Source: Diphasiastrum complanatum
Taxonomy: Eukaryota; Streptophyta; Lycopodiopsida; Lycopodiales; Lycopodiaceae
Direction of reading: 5' to 3'
Length of the DNA: 64,000 nucleotides
Assembly (NCBI GenBank): GCA_029204225.1
Contig: CM055106.1
Coordinates: 646,711 to 710,710 of the forward strand
In this document: one piece after another, positions 42,064 through 53,265 of the stretch
Numbering within the stretch: the first letter of the stretch is position 1
How the letters are laid out: every line of letters starts with the position of its first letter
The notes under the pieces: model-generated
Told to the model about the DNA's origin: nothing
Database searches by the model: none
The model's input: only the letters and a program-made list of their open reading frames with translations
Made by a program: the position numbers and the translations under genes

Positions 42064-42204
42064 GTATCGAAACATGCATTTTAGTAATGTGCATTTCTAC
42101 TACAGATTATTAGTCTTGTTTCTATCAAGACGTCTTTCTAGCAAATGCGCAGCCAACAGTATTCCGGCCACCGTTGTTTCTACCAATGATCTCGTTCAAC
42201 TAGA

Positions 42205-42825
42205 ATGGATCCATCATGTAGTTCATCTCTCATTGACAAACTCAATGGGGATAAGTACCATCTCTGGAAATTCAAGATGAAGGTTATACTTCTAGCCAAA
42301 GAACTATGGGACATTGTTGATGGCCTAGAGCTCAAACCAGAAGGTGATGTAGCCATCATCACCAAGTGGAGACTAAGAGATGGCAAAGCATTTTCCATGA
42401 TCACCCTCAATATCAAGGACACTCAGATCAGCCACATATGTGCTGTTCAGATCGTTAAGAATGCATGGAACATTCTAGCAACTCTTTACAACATTAGAGA
42501 CGTTACATCCAAGCTCCATCTAAGGAATAAATTCTTCAATCGCAGAATGTCTGAAGCAGATAGTGTTTTGAGTCACCTCAACACTTTCAAAAATCTTATG
42601 GAGCAGATGACTGCAATTGGCTTAGTCATAGAAGATTCTGATGCACTCATGACTCTATTATCGAGTCTACCTAAAGCCTACAAAAATTGGGTAATGACAA
42701 TTTCTACCCAGGAGCACCTCACTCTATCAAGAGTAATTTTGTTACTCCCACAAGAGGAGATCAGAAGATCAGTATCCTCCTCAAGCTCAGGATCAGACCC
42801 TCAAGCTCTATATTCCAAAAATTAG
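42205..42825 (+). CDS. Copia gag, N-terminal part, open
   Basis: 206 codons from ATG to TAG at 42823. It opens MDPSCSSSLIDKLNGDKYHLWKFKM..., then LLAKELWDIVDGLE, KAFSMITLNI, AWNILATLYNI, KLHLRNKFFNRRMSE, LMTLLSSLPKAYKNW. This is the gag (UBN2-type) domain of copia elements. It stops before a zinc knuckle, although coding-like text continues to about 43000 with stops and frame changes. A different subfamily from A/B, with its own LTR upstream. Confidence 0.88.
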   Translation: MDPSCSSSLIDKLNGDKYHLWKFKMKVILLAKELWDIVDGLELKPEGDVAIITKWRLRDGKAFSMITLNIKDTQISHICAVQIVKNAWNILATLYNIRDVTSKLHLRNKFFNRRMSEADSVLSHLNTFKNLMEQMTAIGLVIEDSDALMTLLSSLPKAYKNWVMTISTQEHLTLSRVILLLPQEEIRRSVSSSSSGSDPQALYSKN

Positions 42826-43039
42826 AAGTTTAGATCCAAGAGATCTACAAAGTCAAGCTATATTGACAAGAAGAGCAACATGCAGTCTGGACCGAATTCA
42901 AGATCTTCATCATTCCAATTTGTGTAAAAACTATTCTACAGATACTATAAGAGGACTGGCCACGAAATCATTTTCAGTATCAGATTTTCATACCAAAGCC
43001 ACTGATAGTTTCACCTATCACTTAGGCTAATTCTTCCAC

Positions 43040-43383
43040 ATGGAATCCCAAGGGAAAGCCAGTCCTATCATGGACAAGCTTGATGGAGCCAATTACGATC
43101 TGTGGAAATCTAAGATGAGCACTGTACTAATGGCAAAAGAATTGTACGACGTTGTTACAGGTGCAGAAGGAAAATCCGAAGCGGATGACGCAACAATCGC
43201 CAAATGGAAGCTGGAGGATGGATAGGCTTTCACGCTGATCATCCTCAACATCACGGATACCCAGATCGGCCATGTATCCGAGGATCAGACATCAAAAGAA
43301 GTCTGGGACATCTTGAGCACACTATACGAAGTGCGAGATATAGCTTTCAAGCTACATCTCAGGAAGAAATTTTACAGCTGTAG
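43040..43383 (+). pseudogene. Second copia gag N-terminus, broken
   Basis: ATG at 43040: MESQGKASPIMDKLDGANYD, LWKSKMSTVLMAKELYDVV, KWKLEDG then TAG where the family has Lys/Arg, continuing FTLIILNITDTQIGHV and VWDILSTLYEVRDIAFKLHL. It is a close relative of the gag at 42205 but not a simple duplicate. It is cut at about 43385 by RT fragments. Confidence 0.85.
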
Positions 43384-43780
43384 CAGATCTCGAAATCCAT
43401 CAAATGGATATCCAGACTGCTTTCCTCAATGGAACCATCGAAGAGGAAATCTATATGACATAGCCACAAGTATATGAACTCAGCTAGTCGCCAAAGGCTT
43501 TTCCCAGATTCCAGATCTGGATTATCCAGAATCCTTCAACCCAGTAGTCAAACATGCTTCGATCCACCTACTCCTCTCCTTTTAGCTGCAACAGATCTTA
43601 AAGTCCACCAGATGGATGTCCAAACCGCTTTTCTCAATGGAACCATCGAAGAGAAAATCTATATGACGTAGCCAGAGGGATACGAACTCAACGGAAAGCC
43701 TTGTATGCAGAATTCACAAGGCGCTCTACGGGCTAAAACAGTCACCTAGAGCCTGGTTCTAGAAGATCAACGCATTTCTG
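43384..43780 (+). pseudogene. Copia RT fragments, one segment present twice
   Basis: About 43384-43470 reads LEIHQMDIQTAFLNGTIEEEIYMT; about 43478-43780 reads VAKGFSQIPDLDYPESFNPVV, then after a frameshift DLKVHQMDVQTAFLNGTIEEKIYMT, a TAG, PEGYELNGK and, in another frame, ALYGLKQSPRAWF. The DxxTAFLNG segment is thus present twice within 210 bp. RT YVDD, integrase and RNase H are missing. Confidence 0.85.
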
Positions 43781-43782
43781 TT

Positions 43783-44124
43783 TGTGGGGGAAAAGACCCC
43801 TTTTTCAAGTTATTTTTGACAAAAAATCATCGTCGTGCGCTATTACGCCGATGCGGAACTGCTTAAAACTGACGCGTAAATGGCCCATTATGGCCGGTTC
43901 CACTTTTATTAAAACTTTGTTTATTTATTGATTTATGTTGGAATTAAATTTATTTAAGAGGCCTATGTCTCTAGTTCTCGGGTTTGTCGGGGCTAGGAGG
44001 TGCCAGTTCATCTTAAAAACCAGTTATATGACAAATTTATTCAGCGTAGGCCATTTTAGTGATTTAAAAGTAGTTTTGGGGCTCTGCCCTTAAGTTTGGG
44101 CCAAACTGCTTAAGTTTGGGCCCA
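43783..44124 (+). repeat. Direct repeat, copy 1 (LTR-like)
   Basis: Starts TGTGGGGGAAAAGACCCC; shares tcatcgtcgtgcgctattacgc-type text, gacgcgtaaatggcccattatgg and gtaggccattttagtgattt with the copy at 44963. It ends near taagtttgggccca. Could be one LTR of a truncated element with the second copy as its partner. Confidence 0.75.
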
Positions 44125-44140
44125 ATAGCATTCGACTAGT

Positions 44141-44677
44141 TTGGATTATGCAATTGAAATTGCATCCAAATACGAAAATGCTCTGATTGATACTCATATC
44201 TCCACATTTTATAATAACCACAACCAATCTAAAAATGATCAATTCCTAGTCGAGTCAAGCTTGGGACCAAATGTGAAATTAGGAGTGGATTATTTCCATT
44301 GTCAGAGACATCAAGTCCATTGTGTGATATCGAAAGGCCATAATTTGACTGAAGGGTTGGATGCTAACACTCGACTTGAAGATAATTGGGAATGGAAGCC
44401 AAGAGCGAAACAAAAGTCTTGACCTAGAAGTTCATCCCGCCTCAAAGGTTGGAAGAAAGTGACTAACCATAAATCTGACCAGTAGTATGATTACTACTTT
44501 ACCCAGCCAGTAATTCCACAACGTGAGGTAACCAACATTCGTGTTGGTTTTACAAATTTAGCACCTAGCGCTTCTGAACTTCATATGATATGTGAAAATT
44601 TGAAACCCTATGATGACTTGCCCTATGATTTGTGACCGGATTTCATAGCCCAATGGATAGGGCACTGGAACTTTAGA
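44141..44677 (+). pseudogene. Unidentified protein between the direct repeats
   Basis: Open for 93 codons to a TGA at 44420 (DYAIEIASKYENALIDTHIS, LGVDYFHCQRHQVHCVISKG, NWEWKPRAKQKS). The same frame continues past that stop, with one TAG and one TGA, to a TGA at 44676 (SSRLKGWKKVTNHK, VPRE-type VIPQREVTNIRVGFTNLAP). About 178 codons in one frame with three stops, so a decayed protein. The first codon is not ATG at the frame edge. I do not recognise it; its position between LTR-like repeats suggests a retroelement protein. Confidence 0.4.
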
Positions 44678-44962
44678 TGATGATTGAAATGGAACTAAGC
44701 TACTAATTGTGATCTGATTGCATTACAGTATTATCTTGTATGCAGGACCTGAGATGTTGTTCTTCATGAAGATCTTATGCTGATTAGAACCCTTTTGGGT
44801 CGGCCTAGGATGCTATTGGCCGGTCCAGAAGGGTAATCTATTGCTGTATGGCTTTTGGGTCAGTCTAAGATGCTATTGGCTCATCCATTGGCCTTTGTGT
44901 AACCAAAAATGCTGAGTTCGAAGAATGGGTACCATTCTTTACCTGTGAAGGTCACCACTATT

Positions 44963-45585
44963 TGTGGGAAAAAAGAACCCTTTTTCAAGTGATTTTTGAT
45001 GGAAAATCATCGTCGTGCGCTATTACGCCGATGGAAACTGCTTAAAACTGACGCGTAAATGGCCCATTATGGCCAGTTGCACTTTTATTTATTTATTGAT
45101 TTACGCTGATCAAATTGGACCCAAGCATTTTTTAGATCGCCATTGCCTGTTCGTCGCATTCAATTTACCAAATCCACTCCTGAAACATGTCCCTTCATTG
45201 ACATTTTGAAAACAAAGCATCGTTCCTCCAAAGAACCTTGTCCTGGAAATCTACTACCATGAAAGAAGTCGTACATTGAATTCTTCTTTAGGTGTAGAAG
45301 ACTATCCAAACCATCTCCCAAAGGTATCATTGTGTTTTTTGCCTTGGAGACCATCCGACGTAACCTGGATAGGTAGATGCAACATGAATTGGAAGTATTT
45401 CAAGGGGTCAAAAAAAAAAATCTCAAAACAAATATTTATTTATAAATAAATGATGTACCTCCTGTTTTGGACAAGAAGAATCAACTCATCCAAAAAGTTA
45501 GATGACAACTTTACTCACCGTAGGCCACTTTAGTGATTTAAAAGCAGTTTTGGGGCTCTGCCCTTAAGTTTGGGCCCAACTGCTA
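44963..45585 (+). repeat. Direct repeat, copy 2 (LTR-like), with a 250-bp longer middle
   Basis: Same ends as 43783-44124, but the middle (about 45105-45495) is longer and different. It includes a protein-like stretch (IVPPKNLVLEIYYHERSRTL, EDYPNHLPKV). After 45585 sequence unique to this copy continues to about 45730, with a GA-rich patch at 45695-45710. Confidence 0.7.
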
Positions 45586-45764
45586 AAAGCCCTTATTGGT
45601 GCCCATTCATGAAGAGGTGCACCTTTTTGGGCCTCAGCCCTCCGTAGCATTAGAAGGGGACCGCCTCTACGTAAGATTCATTCATCTTCTTGGAGAGAGA
45701 GAGAAAAAAAAGCTTCGGTCTTCTGCTGAACTGAAGGTTAGTTAAATGAGAAATGGTTGATCCA

Positions 45765-46580
45765 TCATATTCTTGACTCCATTCTAGATGTTGGTCGTGG
45801 GCTTTTATGGTGCAATGCCTGTCTAGTGTCTACCAAGACTTGTTGAAGAGAAACGTGACTCACATTATCATCATAAGTCAAGGAATGACTCACATGAATG
45901 ATTTCATCTTCAATCGGATCTGTTATAGATTCCGTTGATATCCAAGATACATTCAGCACATTCAATGGAAAAGTGATCAGCGTATCCAAGGTTCGATCCA
46001 ATAATGAAATCTCACTCAAATCTAATTGATTATCTTGTTGACACACATATCCATCCGGCTATACAGTCAATCGTTGCAAGAGCTTCATTCCAGTTGACAG
46101 TATCGGTTTGAGAATCGTAATAAACTCCCAAATTTTTCTTTGGTTGGTCACAAGTATGATCCATTGTTGATGAATCATCATCCTCTTTTTGAACCACTGG
46201 TTTGATAGTCCAAGTTGCAGGATCAACCTTGACTGCACGTTCACGATTTTCAAAAGTGATTTTCCCAATACCCTAGTTATGAATTACTTGTGCAACTCGT
46301 AACCATGGGCGTCCCAATAGGACTCGGTATACAATTGGTGCTTCTGGTAAGTCCATTACTACGAAAGTAATGACAAACTATACTCCGGCAATTCTGACAG
46401 GTATATCTTTAATAATTCTTCACAGATGAACTGTCGTTTGATCAGCTAGCTTAATGGCAAAAGTCACAGGTTTTATCTTTGTAAGGCCTCATTTTGCACA
46501 TAGCTTTGTAGAAATCAAGTTAACTCCCAAACTGCCATCTATCACAGCTGTTTTATTAGGAAATTGTTAATGCAGTATCG
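45765..46580 (-). pseudogene. Gypsy element F protease region
   Basis: Minus strand. From 46560 one frame reads NKTAVIDGSLGVNLISTKL (aspartic protease site, VIDG for the family D[ST]G), TKIKPVTFAIKLADQTTVHL, IPVRIAGV and LLGRPWLRVAQVIH (the typical GRPWL end) down to about 46264, with stops at several Arg/Trp positions. The open frames 46268-46059 and 46046-45765 follow on the minus strand and are probably the linker before RT, which is not present. Element is truncated at about 45740. Confidence 0.78.
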
Positions 46581-46589
46581 GCAGAGTGA

Positions 46590-47240
46590 TATTTTTTTGT
46601 TCACTTTTTCAGCTACTTCAACAGGGAGTACCTCATTAGATTCTTCAAATCCAATACAAAAAAGTGGCTCCTGATGAACTTCTGGTTCAACTTGAGTTAA
46701 CTTTTACGCTAATACTTCTTTTGCTTTTGGCACCAACTTCAGGAACTCTCCCAATAAAATATTGATCTTATTAGACTAAAAAATTCATGAGCAGTTTTGT
46801 TTACGGTGCTTCCGGTTCAGTCATCTTGAAGGGTTCTTCATGATATACAACTGAGCATTCATATTTGTATGTGAATTTTTTGGTGACTACAATGATGAAG
46901 AACGAACATCGGCTGTTGCTCTAGCAACTTTAAGCTCTTCTTCTTCTTGCAGATGTTTAATCCACTAGCTCATATCCTCATATCTTCGTTTTTCTGCATG
47001 AAGATTTGGATAGACTCCAGATGTTGTTGGTATATCAGTTAATGGTATAGAATCAGCAAGTACTAGATCTGCTACCGGTTCTTTTTGCTTTTGTGCTCTG
47101 GTGACCACCATCAAGGGTACACTTGGTTTATTTAGAGCTATTGGTCTTTGTTTGATTGTTATCAAATTTACAGGAGCTGTAGCCGGTGGTGGCTTCCACT
47201 TGACAAGAATCAAATTCTCATATCGTGAAAAAGATTTCAA
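46590..47240 (-). pseudogene. Gypsy element F, late gag region
   Basis: Minus-strand frame 47240-46965 (ENLILVKWKPPPATAPVNLI, KQKEPVADLVLADSIPL, EKRRYEDMS) followed by KINILLGEFLKLVPKAKEVLA and EVHQEPLFCIGFEESNEVLP-like text before the protease. Coding sense matches the protease and primer site of the element. No zinc knuckle found. Confidence 0.5.
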
Positions 47241-48319
47241 AATTCAACTAATCGATACTTCGCACAATGAAAGATTCTCAAAATCAAAATCAGACTGTAT
47301 CAGATTTGATCAAAAAGTTGACAGGGATTTTATCTACAAAATTAGAATCTAAAAATAGAACTGACGAAGGTTTTCTAGGCAAAGACTCACTTCGAAGGTT
47401 CAGTAGTGTTATTTTTTATAAAAACTCTCTGATCAGGTTTTTCTAGCAATTTCTATGGAAATAACCTTCGCTGAACTCTCAGACTAGGAATCTGACACAA
47501 ATAAAGCTAGGGTAAAATCGGCGAAGGTTTCTGGCACACAAACACACAGTTTCTTTAGTTTGACGAGGGTAAAAATAAAGATTTTCTTTGATCTGGATAG
47601 GATGAATGTTTGCCAAACTCAAAAATAGTATTTTACTGTAAATAGAATGATCTGAAAACTTGGTGAAGGTTTTGACGAAGAATCAAGAGTAACACTGGTA
47701 TTTTTACAAAAAAAGAGACTTTTTTTTGACAAAAATATGACAATATGACAACTAATCCTCTGAGAAATCTTCTATTTTTGGTATTATTCTTTGTTGACCT
47801 GGCAATAGATAGATCTGAATCACACCTATGCATAGTGAATCGAACGAAGGTCCTTTTCTGTATTTTTAGAGTTTTGGTGATTTTTTGGTGGCTTTTTATG
47901 GCTTTTCTGATGTTTCTAAAAATCTGCTGGGAAGGATTGTTCGCCCTTCAAACTGAAGGTCTTGTGATAAAAAAAAAACAGGTGCCCGCAACTCGAGGAA
48001 CGTTTCCTGAAAGAGGACAAAAAGTTATCAGCTCTGATGACGATTTTTGTCTCCTTTTGACCAAAATCTGACAGATTTGACTGATTTTTATTGTTTTTTC
48101 TGATATCTTAGATCCAAATGGATTTTAAGATTGGTGATTTGAATAGCTTTCCCTGTTCCACAATCAGATTAGATTTTAAACAAGCAAATCCACTCAAATC
48201 AAGCAAAATCACTCCCAAACTAACCCTAAATGCAGATTTAACTATTCATGCCTCAACAAGATGTCTAATATAAGCTAACCATCCAACAAACATGTTGCAA
48301 ATTGAAAAGTTGGCGTAGC
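47241..48319 (-). other. Element F leader/early gag region, not resolved
   Basis: Between the readable gag and the primer site. Short frames only. The phrase gaaggttt recurs (about 47366, 47504, 47654), with no obvious function. Confidence 0.35.
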
Positions 48320-48337
48320 TCCCCGGCAACGGCGCCA
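48320..48337 (-). other. tRNA-Asp primer-binding site of gypsy element F
   Basis: Minus strand reads TGGCGCCGTTGCCGGGGA, complementary to the 3' end of plant tRNA-Asp, the primer of Athila/Tat-type gypsy elements. Four bases separate it from the LTR edge. Confidence 0.9.
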
Positions 48338-48341
48338 AAAC

Positions 48342-49058
48342 TGTAGTGGGATTTTCTTTCCTTGCCTATCCTCAACCTAGCATCGAGGAGATGATGTTAG
48401 TTGACACGCGTAGATTCGTTCCCATGAGAGCGATAATATAGTTCAGATTTCAGCATGAATGTAAGATTCAATTTTAACTCTAACATCCCTTAACCCTAAG
48501 CATTTACACTACATCCACAATGAAGATAGCTTACTCTTTCTCTCTCTCCCTTTCTCCCACATAAAAAGTATAAAAACATGCAATCCCAATAACAATCAAA
48601 TCCAACAATTAGCAAAACTCAATAAAAGCATGAGAGATGGAGGGAAAGTGATAGAGAGCAAGGACATTCATAGATCCATTTCACAAGAGAACCAATATGC
48701 TTTATTGAAATGAAGATATGCACATGTGTAGGAACTCAAGTTGGTCTCCTTTTATAGTAGAGAGGAGGACCCTGGCCTCTGAATCCTATTGGTCCATTTT
48801 TGCCTCCCTAATTATTCAAATTTAGAAAAGAGTGGGAACCATCCAAATTGGAAGGAAACCCAACTTTATTCACTAACTTGACATTTAGGCCCTGCGACAT
48901 TAAAAGTCCTGCAAAAAGGCCTAAAGTCTTTTTATTGACTTGTAACTAATCAAATAACTATGTGATCATCGAGTTGGACTTACACATGTAGGGTGACAAA
49001 TCTCTCTCACTTATTAACTAGGATTAGGGTTGCCTTGGGATCCACAAATCCTCCAACA
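48342..49058 (-). mobile_element. Gypsy element F 5' LTR (717 bp)
   Basis: On the minus strand it starts TGTTGGAGGATTTGTGG and ends GAAAATCCCACTACA next to the primer site. Minus-strand TATA box (plus text cttttatagtag near 48748). Repeated, lacking the first 85 bp on the left, at 18256-18898. Confidence 0.82.
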
Positions 49059-49273
49059 CACACGCATCAAATATAGTAGCTTACTGTTATTGTATGAAAA
49101 ACAACATAATTTTATGTTTCGGTTTATGTTTGCTCAAGATCTATTAGAGTTTGCATCTCATTCTTAGTTTAGATGCTTATTTTTCTCCATTGGCAAGATT
49201 GGTCAGTTGCTTGATTTTCTAAGCCAAAGATCAATTGTAGATTTGGATCTTAATGGATCCCAAATCCTTCACA
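49059..49273 (+). mobile_element. Copia R/U5 fragment, sister of element D
   Basis: Same as 18899-19118, ending atccttcaca. It abuts the gypsy LTR at the same base as in the other copy. Confidence 0.78.
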
Positions 49274-49285
49274 TGGTATCAGAGC
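49274..49285 (+). other. Copia primer-binding site
   Basis: TGGTATCAGAGC immediately after the copia LTR end, tRNA-iMet type. Confidence 0.88.
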
Positions 49286-49846
49286 TTTTGTTTTAGGTTA
49301 TGAAGGAAGCAATCACATCTATCAATGATTTGGAGAAGATATCAATGCTAGAGCATGCTCGATTGGATTCTACACCAAAATCAAGTTTCTTGCATATGTA
49401 GATTGGATGTTTTGTAGATCAAACCCTATGTAGAGTTATAATCTTGATCAATTTCGATTTCTCACAATTAATGTTGGATTTGGCCAATTTCTAGATCATT
49501 GGAAAAGCCTAAGTGGTGGCTAATAGATTGCATATCAAGTTTTTGACATTTGCATGTAGATTTTGAGATAATCAATTTTTTGTGATTTTGTCAAACCCTA
49601 ATTTTAATTGGAATTCTAGATAGTGAGGTTGCTAGACTCCATTTGACTGTGTTTCAATCTTAGGAAGTGGAAAGAGTCATTAGATTGAGGATAGATCAAG
49701 ATTTCATGATTATGTGTTGATTTGCTTGGTACAAGTGCTAGAAGAGAAATGAGAATTTCATATCTTTGTGACTACATTTGTTGTTGTTAAAAGGAGTGCT
49801 TTGTGCATTGAAACAGGTTGAAAGAGAGGATCAGGTCATTACTACA

Positions 49847-50142
49847 TGGCTACATTAAGTGGAGTCATGTTGTAATCCAATGATAGGCTTACCTCAAGTA
49901 ACAATTCATTGTGGAAAGTGAGGATGGAATCACTTCTTGAGATGAATGATGTTTTGGATATTTTTGTAGGTTTGGAGGAGAGACCAGCAATACAACAAGA
50001 TCGAGTGAGGTATGACAAGAGGGCCAAGAAGGCTCTACACATGATAAAGATGAATCTTGTCAATGAGCTTCTCAAGGAAGTTGGTAAGAGCACTTCATCA
50101 AATGATGTCTGGGATTCATTGAAAAAGCTTTATGAATCCACG
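49847..50142 (+). pseudogene. Copia gag start, truncated (sister of element D)
   Basis: Reads LWKVRMESLLEMNDVLDI, GLEERPAIQQDR, AKKALHMIKMNLVNELLKEVGKSTSS, DSLKKLYES. As in element D, a TAA interrupts the start (atgttgtaatcc). It shows the uninterrupted version of the site where element A entered D. It breaks off at about 50142 into gypsy pol. Confidence 0.9.
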
Positions 50143-50428
50143 TATATTTCATGTATTAGCAGTAGAGAAAGCATGTCGCAAGGCATGCCATGATTGCCGA
50201 GTACACAAAAAAGATCTGAAGGAAGGAGATCTAGCACTAATGTATAAAACGAAACTGATTAAAAGAAAATTGAAGTTTATAGGTGAAGGACTGTATAAGG
50301 TGAAAGAAAGATTGAACTATGGAGCGGTTCTTTTAGAATACTTGGATGAAAAAAGATTCGACACTTCGGTGAATGGGAGCCAACTACGCAAATTTTGGCA
50401 GCCTATTAAGCGAGTTCAATTAGCTTGA
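50143..50428 (+). pseudogene. Ty3/gypsy pol C-terminus (integrase tail)
   Basis: Plus-strand frame reads VEKACRKACHDCRVHKKDLK, EGDLALMYKTKLIKRKLKF, GLYKVKERLNYGAVLLEYLD, VNGSQLRKFWQPI, then TGA at 50426. The pattern EGDLxLxY...KxKF..G.Y.V...L..GAVxL..L.......NGSQLxKF is the C-terminal domain of gypsy integrase. Only this tail is left; the junction with copia gag is within tatgaatccacgtatatt. Confidence 0.88.
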
Positions 50429-51242
50429 TCCAACACCTTATCAGTTTTACTTTACTTTTTTTACAATTTTTTGTTATCACTATTTGAATGATTTTTTTTT
50501 CTTTTGGAAAAAGACAGTTAAAAAAAAACAAACAAAATGATAAGCAAAAGTAAAAAAAAGTCATCAGATAGAAAAAAATTCAAGGAAAGTATTTTCTAAA
50601 GATAGTTTTTTATGAAAAATGACTTAGAAAATCACTTTTTGGGTCATATTTTGTAATAACAATCTTAGAAACCTTTCTCGAGTTTACAAATCATACATCC
50701 ACCTTAGATATCTTTATACTAAGTTGGCCGAAGATTCTTTTTTAGAGATACTACCTATTTTGTAGTTCGACAACTTACCATTTTGGGAACCCTCGCCAAA
50801 CATCTTACAACCTTTATGAACGTACGTTGACCTAACAGATGGATTCAAAATGCCCAAATTAGACTGAACATAGGTTCAGATCCTCAAAATTTGCATTTAT
50901 TACAATACCTAGGCAAAGGATGCTAGGCAAATGTTAAACCTTCGCCAGATCTTGAAAACCTGCACCAGATCAGTTCAGACCTTCAGAAACCTTCATTGAG
51001 ATTTTTGAAGATTATTTTCACAATACTGAACATGTCTGCAAATTTTTGTCCTGAACTGAGCAGCCAAACTAGTATGTTGTCTAATAGACCCTCCAGATCA
51101 GCCTATAAAAGGGCTGAATTCGATTTCACTTCTCACTTGTGCTAGCGAAGCTCTTGCAAAATTTTCCAGCAACAATACCTTCTATAAACTTCCTTCCAAG
51201 CTATTTGATACACTCTATACCTGTTCCACTCTCAATACTTGC
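50429..51242 (+). other. Non-coding region after gypsy pol, possibly LTR
   Basis: A/T-rich tracts (50440-50600), then CT-rich text with aaaccttcgcc and a TATA box cctataaaagg at about 51102. Likely LTR or spacer of the gypsy element. No LTR ends, primer site or second copy found. Confidence 0.45.
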
Positions 51243-51811
51243 ATGACCAAGATGGACGTCATGATACTTCCTAGCACAAGCATGGTGGCTCAATGGATGA
51301 ACCTTGTTGATCCTCTGCTCACCGCAATGGGGATCCATGAGCGTGTCTTTTCTGGAAGAATCAATATGGATTTTATCACCATGGCTTTTAGCACTTGGAC
51401 CGAGGCCAAGTCCAAGCTTTATATCACCTACCAGACTGCTACCCACAAGGTTCACGTGACTGACGCTGCCCTTGCATCCATAGGAATCACTTTTGGAAAA
51501 CAGCCCCCTCACCAAATCATGAGCATACCAAGAGCATCATCAAGGTCTTTATTGATACCAGTGATGAGCTGTATTGGACCAATGACGACTACTTGATTGA
51601 ATCCATCCGAGAGCCTACCATCCGTGCCACCGCTCAGATTATGAATAACTTCTTGATGGTTGGCAACCTTAGGAAAGAGTGCATTTCATCCCAGATTCTG
51701 CACTACATTGTAGAATCCAACTACAAGATAGGATCCGGACCAATAGAGTCTTATGAACTGGTTCAAAATAATATTCGGAGAGTTGAAGAGAACTATCAAG
51801 AGCAATTCTAG
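51243..51811 (+). pseudogene. Unidentified ORF after gypsy pol, frameshifted
   Basis: ATG at 51243: MTKMDVMILPSTSMVAQWMN, VDPLLTAMGIHERVFSGRIN, TWTEAKSKLYITYQTATHKV, AALASIGITFGK. Near 51520 the frame shifts and continues KVFIDTSDELYWTNDDYLIE, then SIREPTIRATAQIMNNFLMV to a TAG at 51809. About 190 codons in total. No family was recognised. Its position about 800 bp behind a gypsy pol and behind a TATA box fits a gag of a following element or an extra ORF. Confidence 0.45.
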
Positions 51812-52290
51812 ACAATAGTTTGTTGCTGGGGTACTGCGAGCGGCTGGGTGAATAGGGCCGATGCAATCAAGTCTCCATTTCTCAAATGGAGCTTGAGCCA
51901 ACAGGATGTAACGACTCATAGTTCATCTTCGTTGGTCTGTGTGCCCTCTGACATACATCACATTTCTTGATATATGCCTCAGTATCCTTGTGCACTGTTG
52001 GCCACCAACAGCCGGATTGTAGGATCTTGGGTACTGTTACATCCGCTGCAAAGTGTCCACCTCCCATTGCTTCATGCGAGAGGGACATGATCTGACCTGT
52101 CTCATGGAACATGATATAACGATGAATGATATTGTCCGCCCCTCTTCGATACAATTGGTCGATAATCAGCTGATATGGATGAGCTTTAAGTACAAGTTTC
52201 CGCTATTGCGCCTTGGATAGTGACCGATTTGGTTGGCCATTCATCAAATACTCAACTATGTCTACGGCCCAATCCGGTACAGCATCCATG
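51812..52290 (-). pseudogene. Ty3/gypsy RT-integrase linker and integrase N-terminus
   Basis: From 52290 on the minus strand: MDAVPDWAVDIVEYLMNGQP, one stop, LIIDQLYRRGADNIIHRYI, then the H2C2 zinc-binding part (HEAMGGGHFAADVT...KILQSGCWWPT, CDVCQRAHRP) and the start of the integrase core (PFEKWRLDCIGPIHPAARST). The zinc ligands His-His-Cys-Cys are all present. It stops at about 51812 against the plus-strand ORF. Confidence 0.88.
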
Positions 52291-52447
52291 TAAAATAAAG
52301 CACATCATCTAAGGCCAATGATGATCCAAAATCAATATTCATGTGATTTATCCTATCAATATATTCTTGATCTCTCTTACAACTCTTTTTCTTGAAACCA
52401 ACTTATGCTCCTCCTTTTGCAAAAGTTGAAAATGTTAGATGTATCAG

Positions 52448-52614
<167 letters not shown>

Positions 52615-52942
52615 CATGAAACATAAATAAATATATAACACAAATCGTAAACCAGTAGCATGAAACACACACACAAACATACACATCCACACACACACCC
52701 ACCCATACTGACCCTAAACACACGTGAAGAGAAAAACAGAGAGAATATTATAGAGTGCTAATCAAAACTCCCGAACCACACGATTATATCCTACTCCAGA
52801 ATGTCACCACATGCTCCCTCCCTGCGACGTTTGGTCTTTTTTGTGAAACTCATCTTCCAACAAAAAACATGTGAATCATGCCTTTAACGGAAGAAAACAA
52901 GGGCTACACACCTTCTAAAAATTGGGAGTGTTGATTACCTTT

Positions 52943-53060
<118 letters not shown>

Positions 53061-53108
53061 TGTGAATGAGTCTATTATGGGTGATTGAATATGGAAATCA
53101 AGATTAAA

Positions 53109-53265
53109 TACATCTAATCATTCTATTTGGATTTTTTCTTTTAGAATCACGTGAGAGATTAACTTCATCTAATTATTCTGTTTGGATTTTTCCTTTTAGA
53201 AGCAAGAGAGAGATTAACTTCATTGGATTTTTCCTTTTAGAAGCAAGTGAGAGATTAACTTCAAA
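53109..53265. repeat. Threefold tandem repeat, unit about 55 bp
   Basis: Units catctaatcattctatttgg... and catctaattattctgtttgg... are full length; the third lacks about 15 bp near its start (cattggatttttcc). Each ends in gagagattaacttca. Confidence 0.8.
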
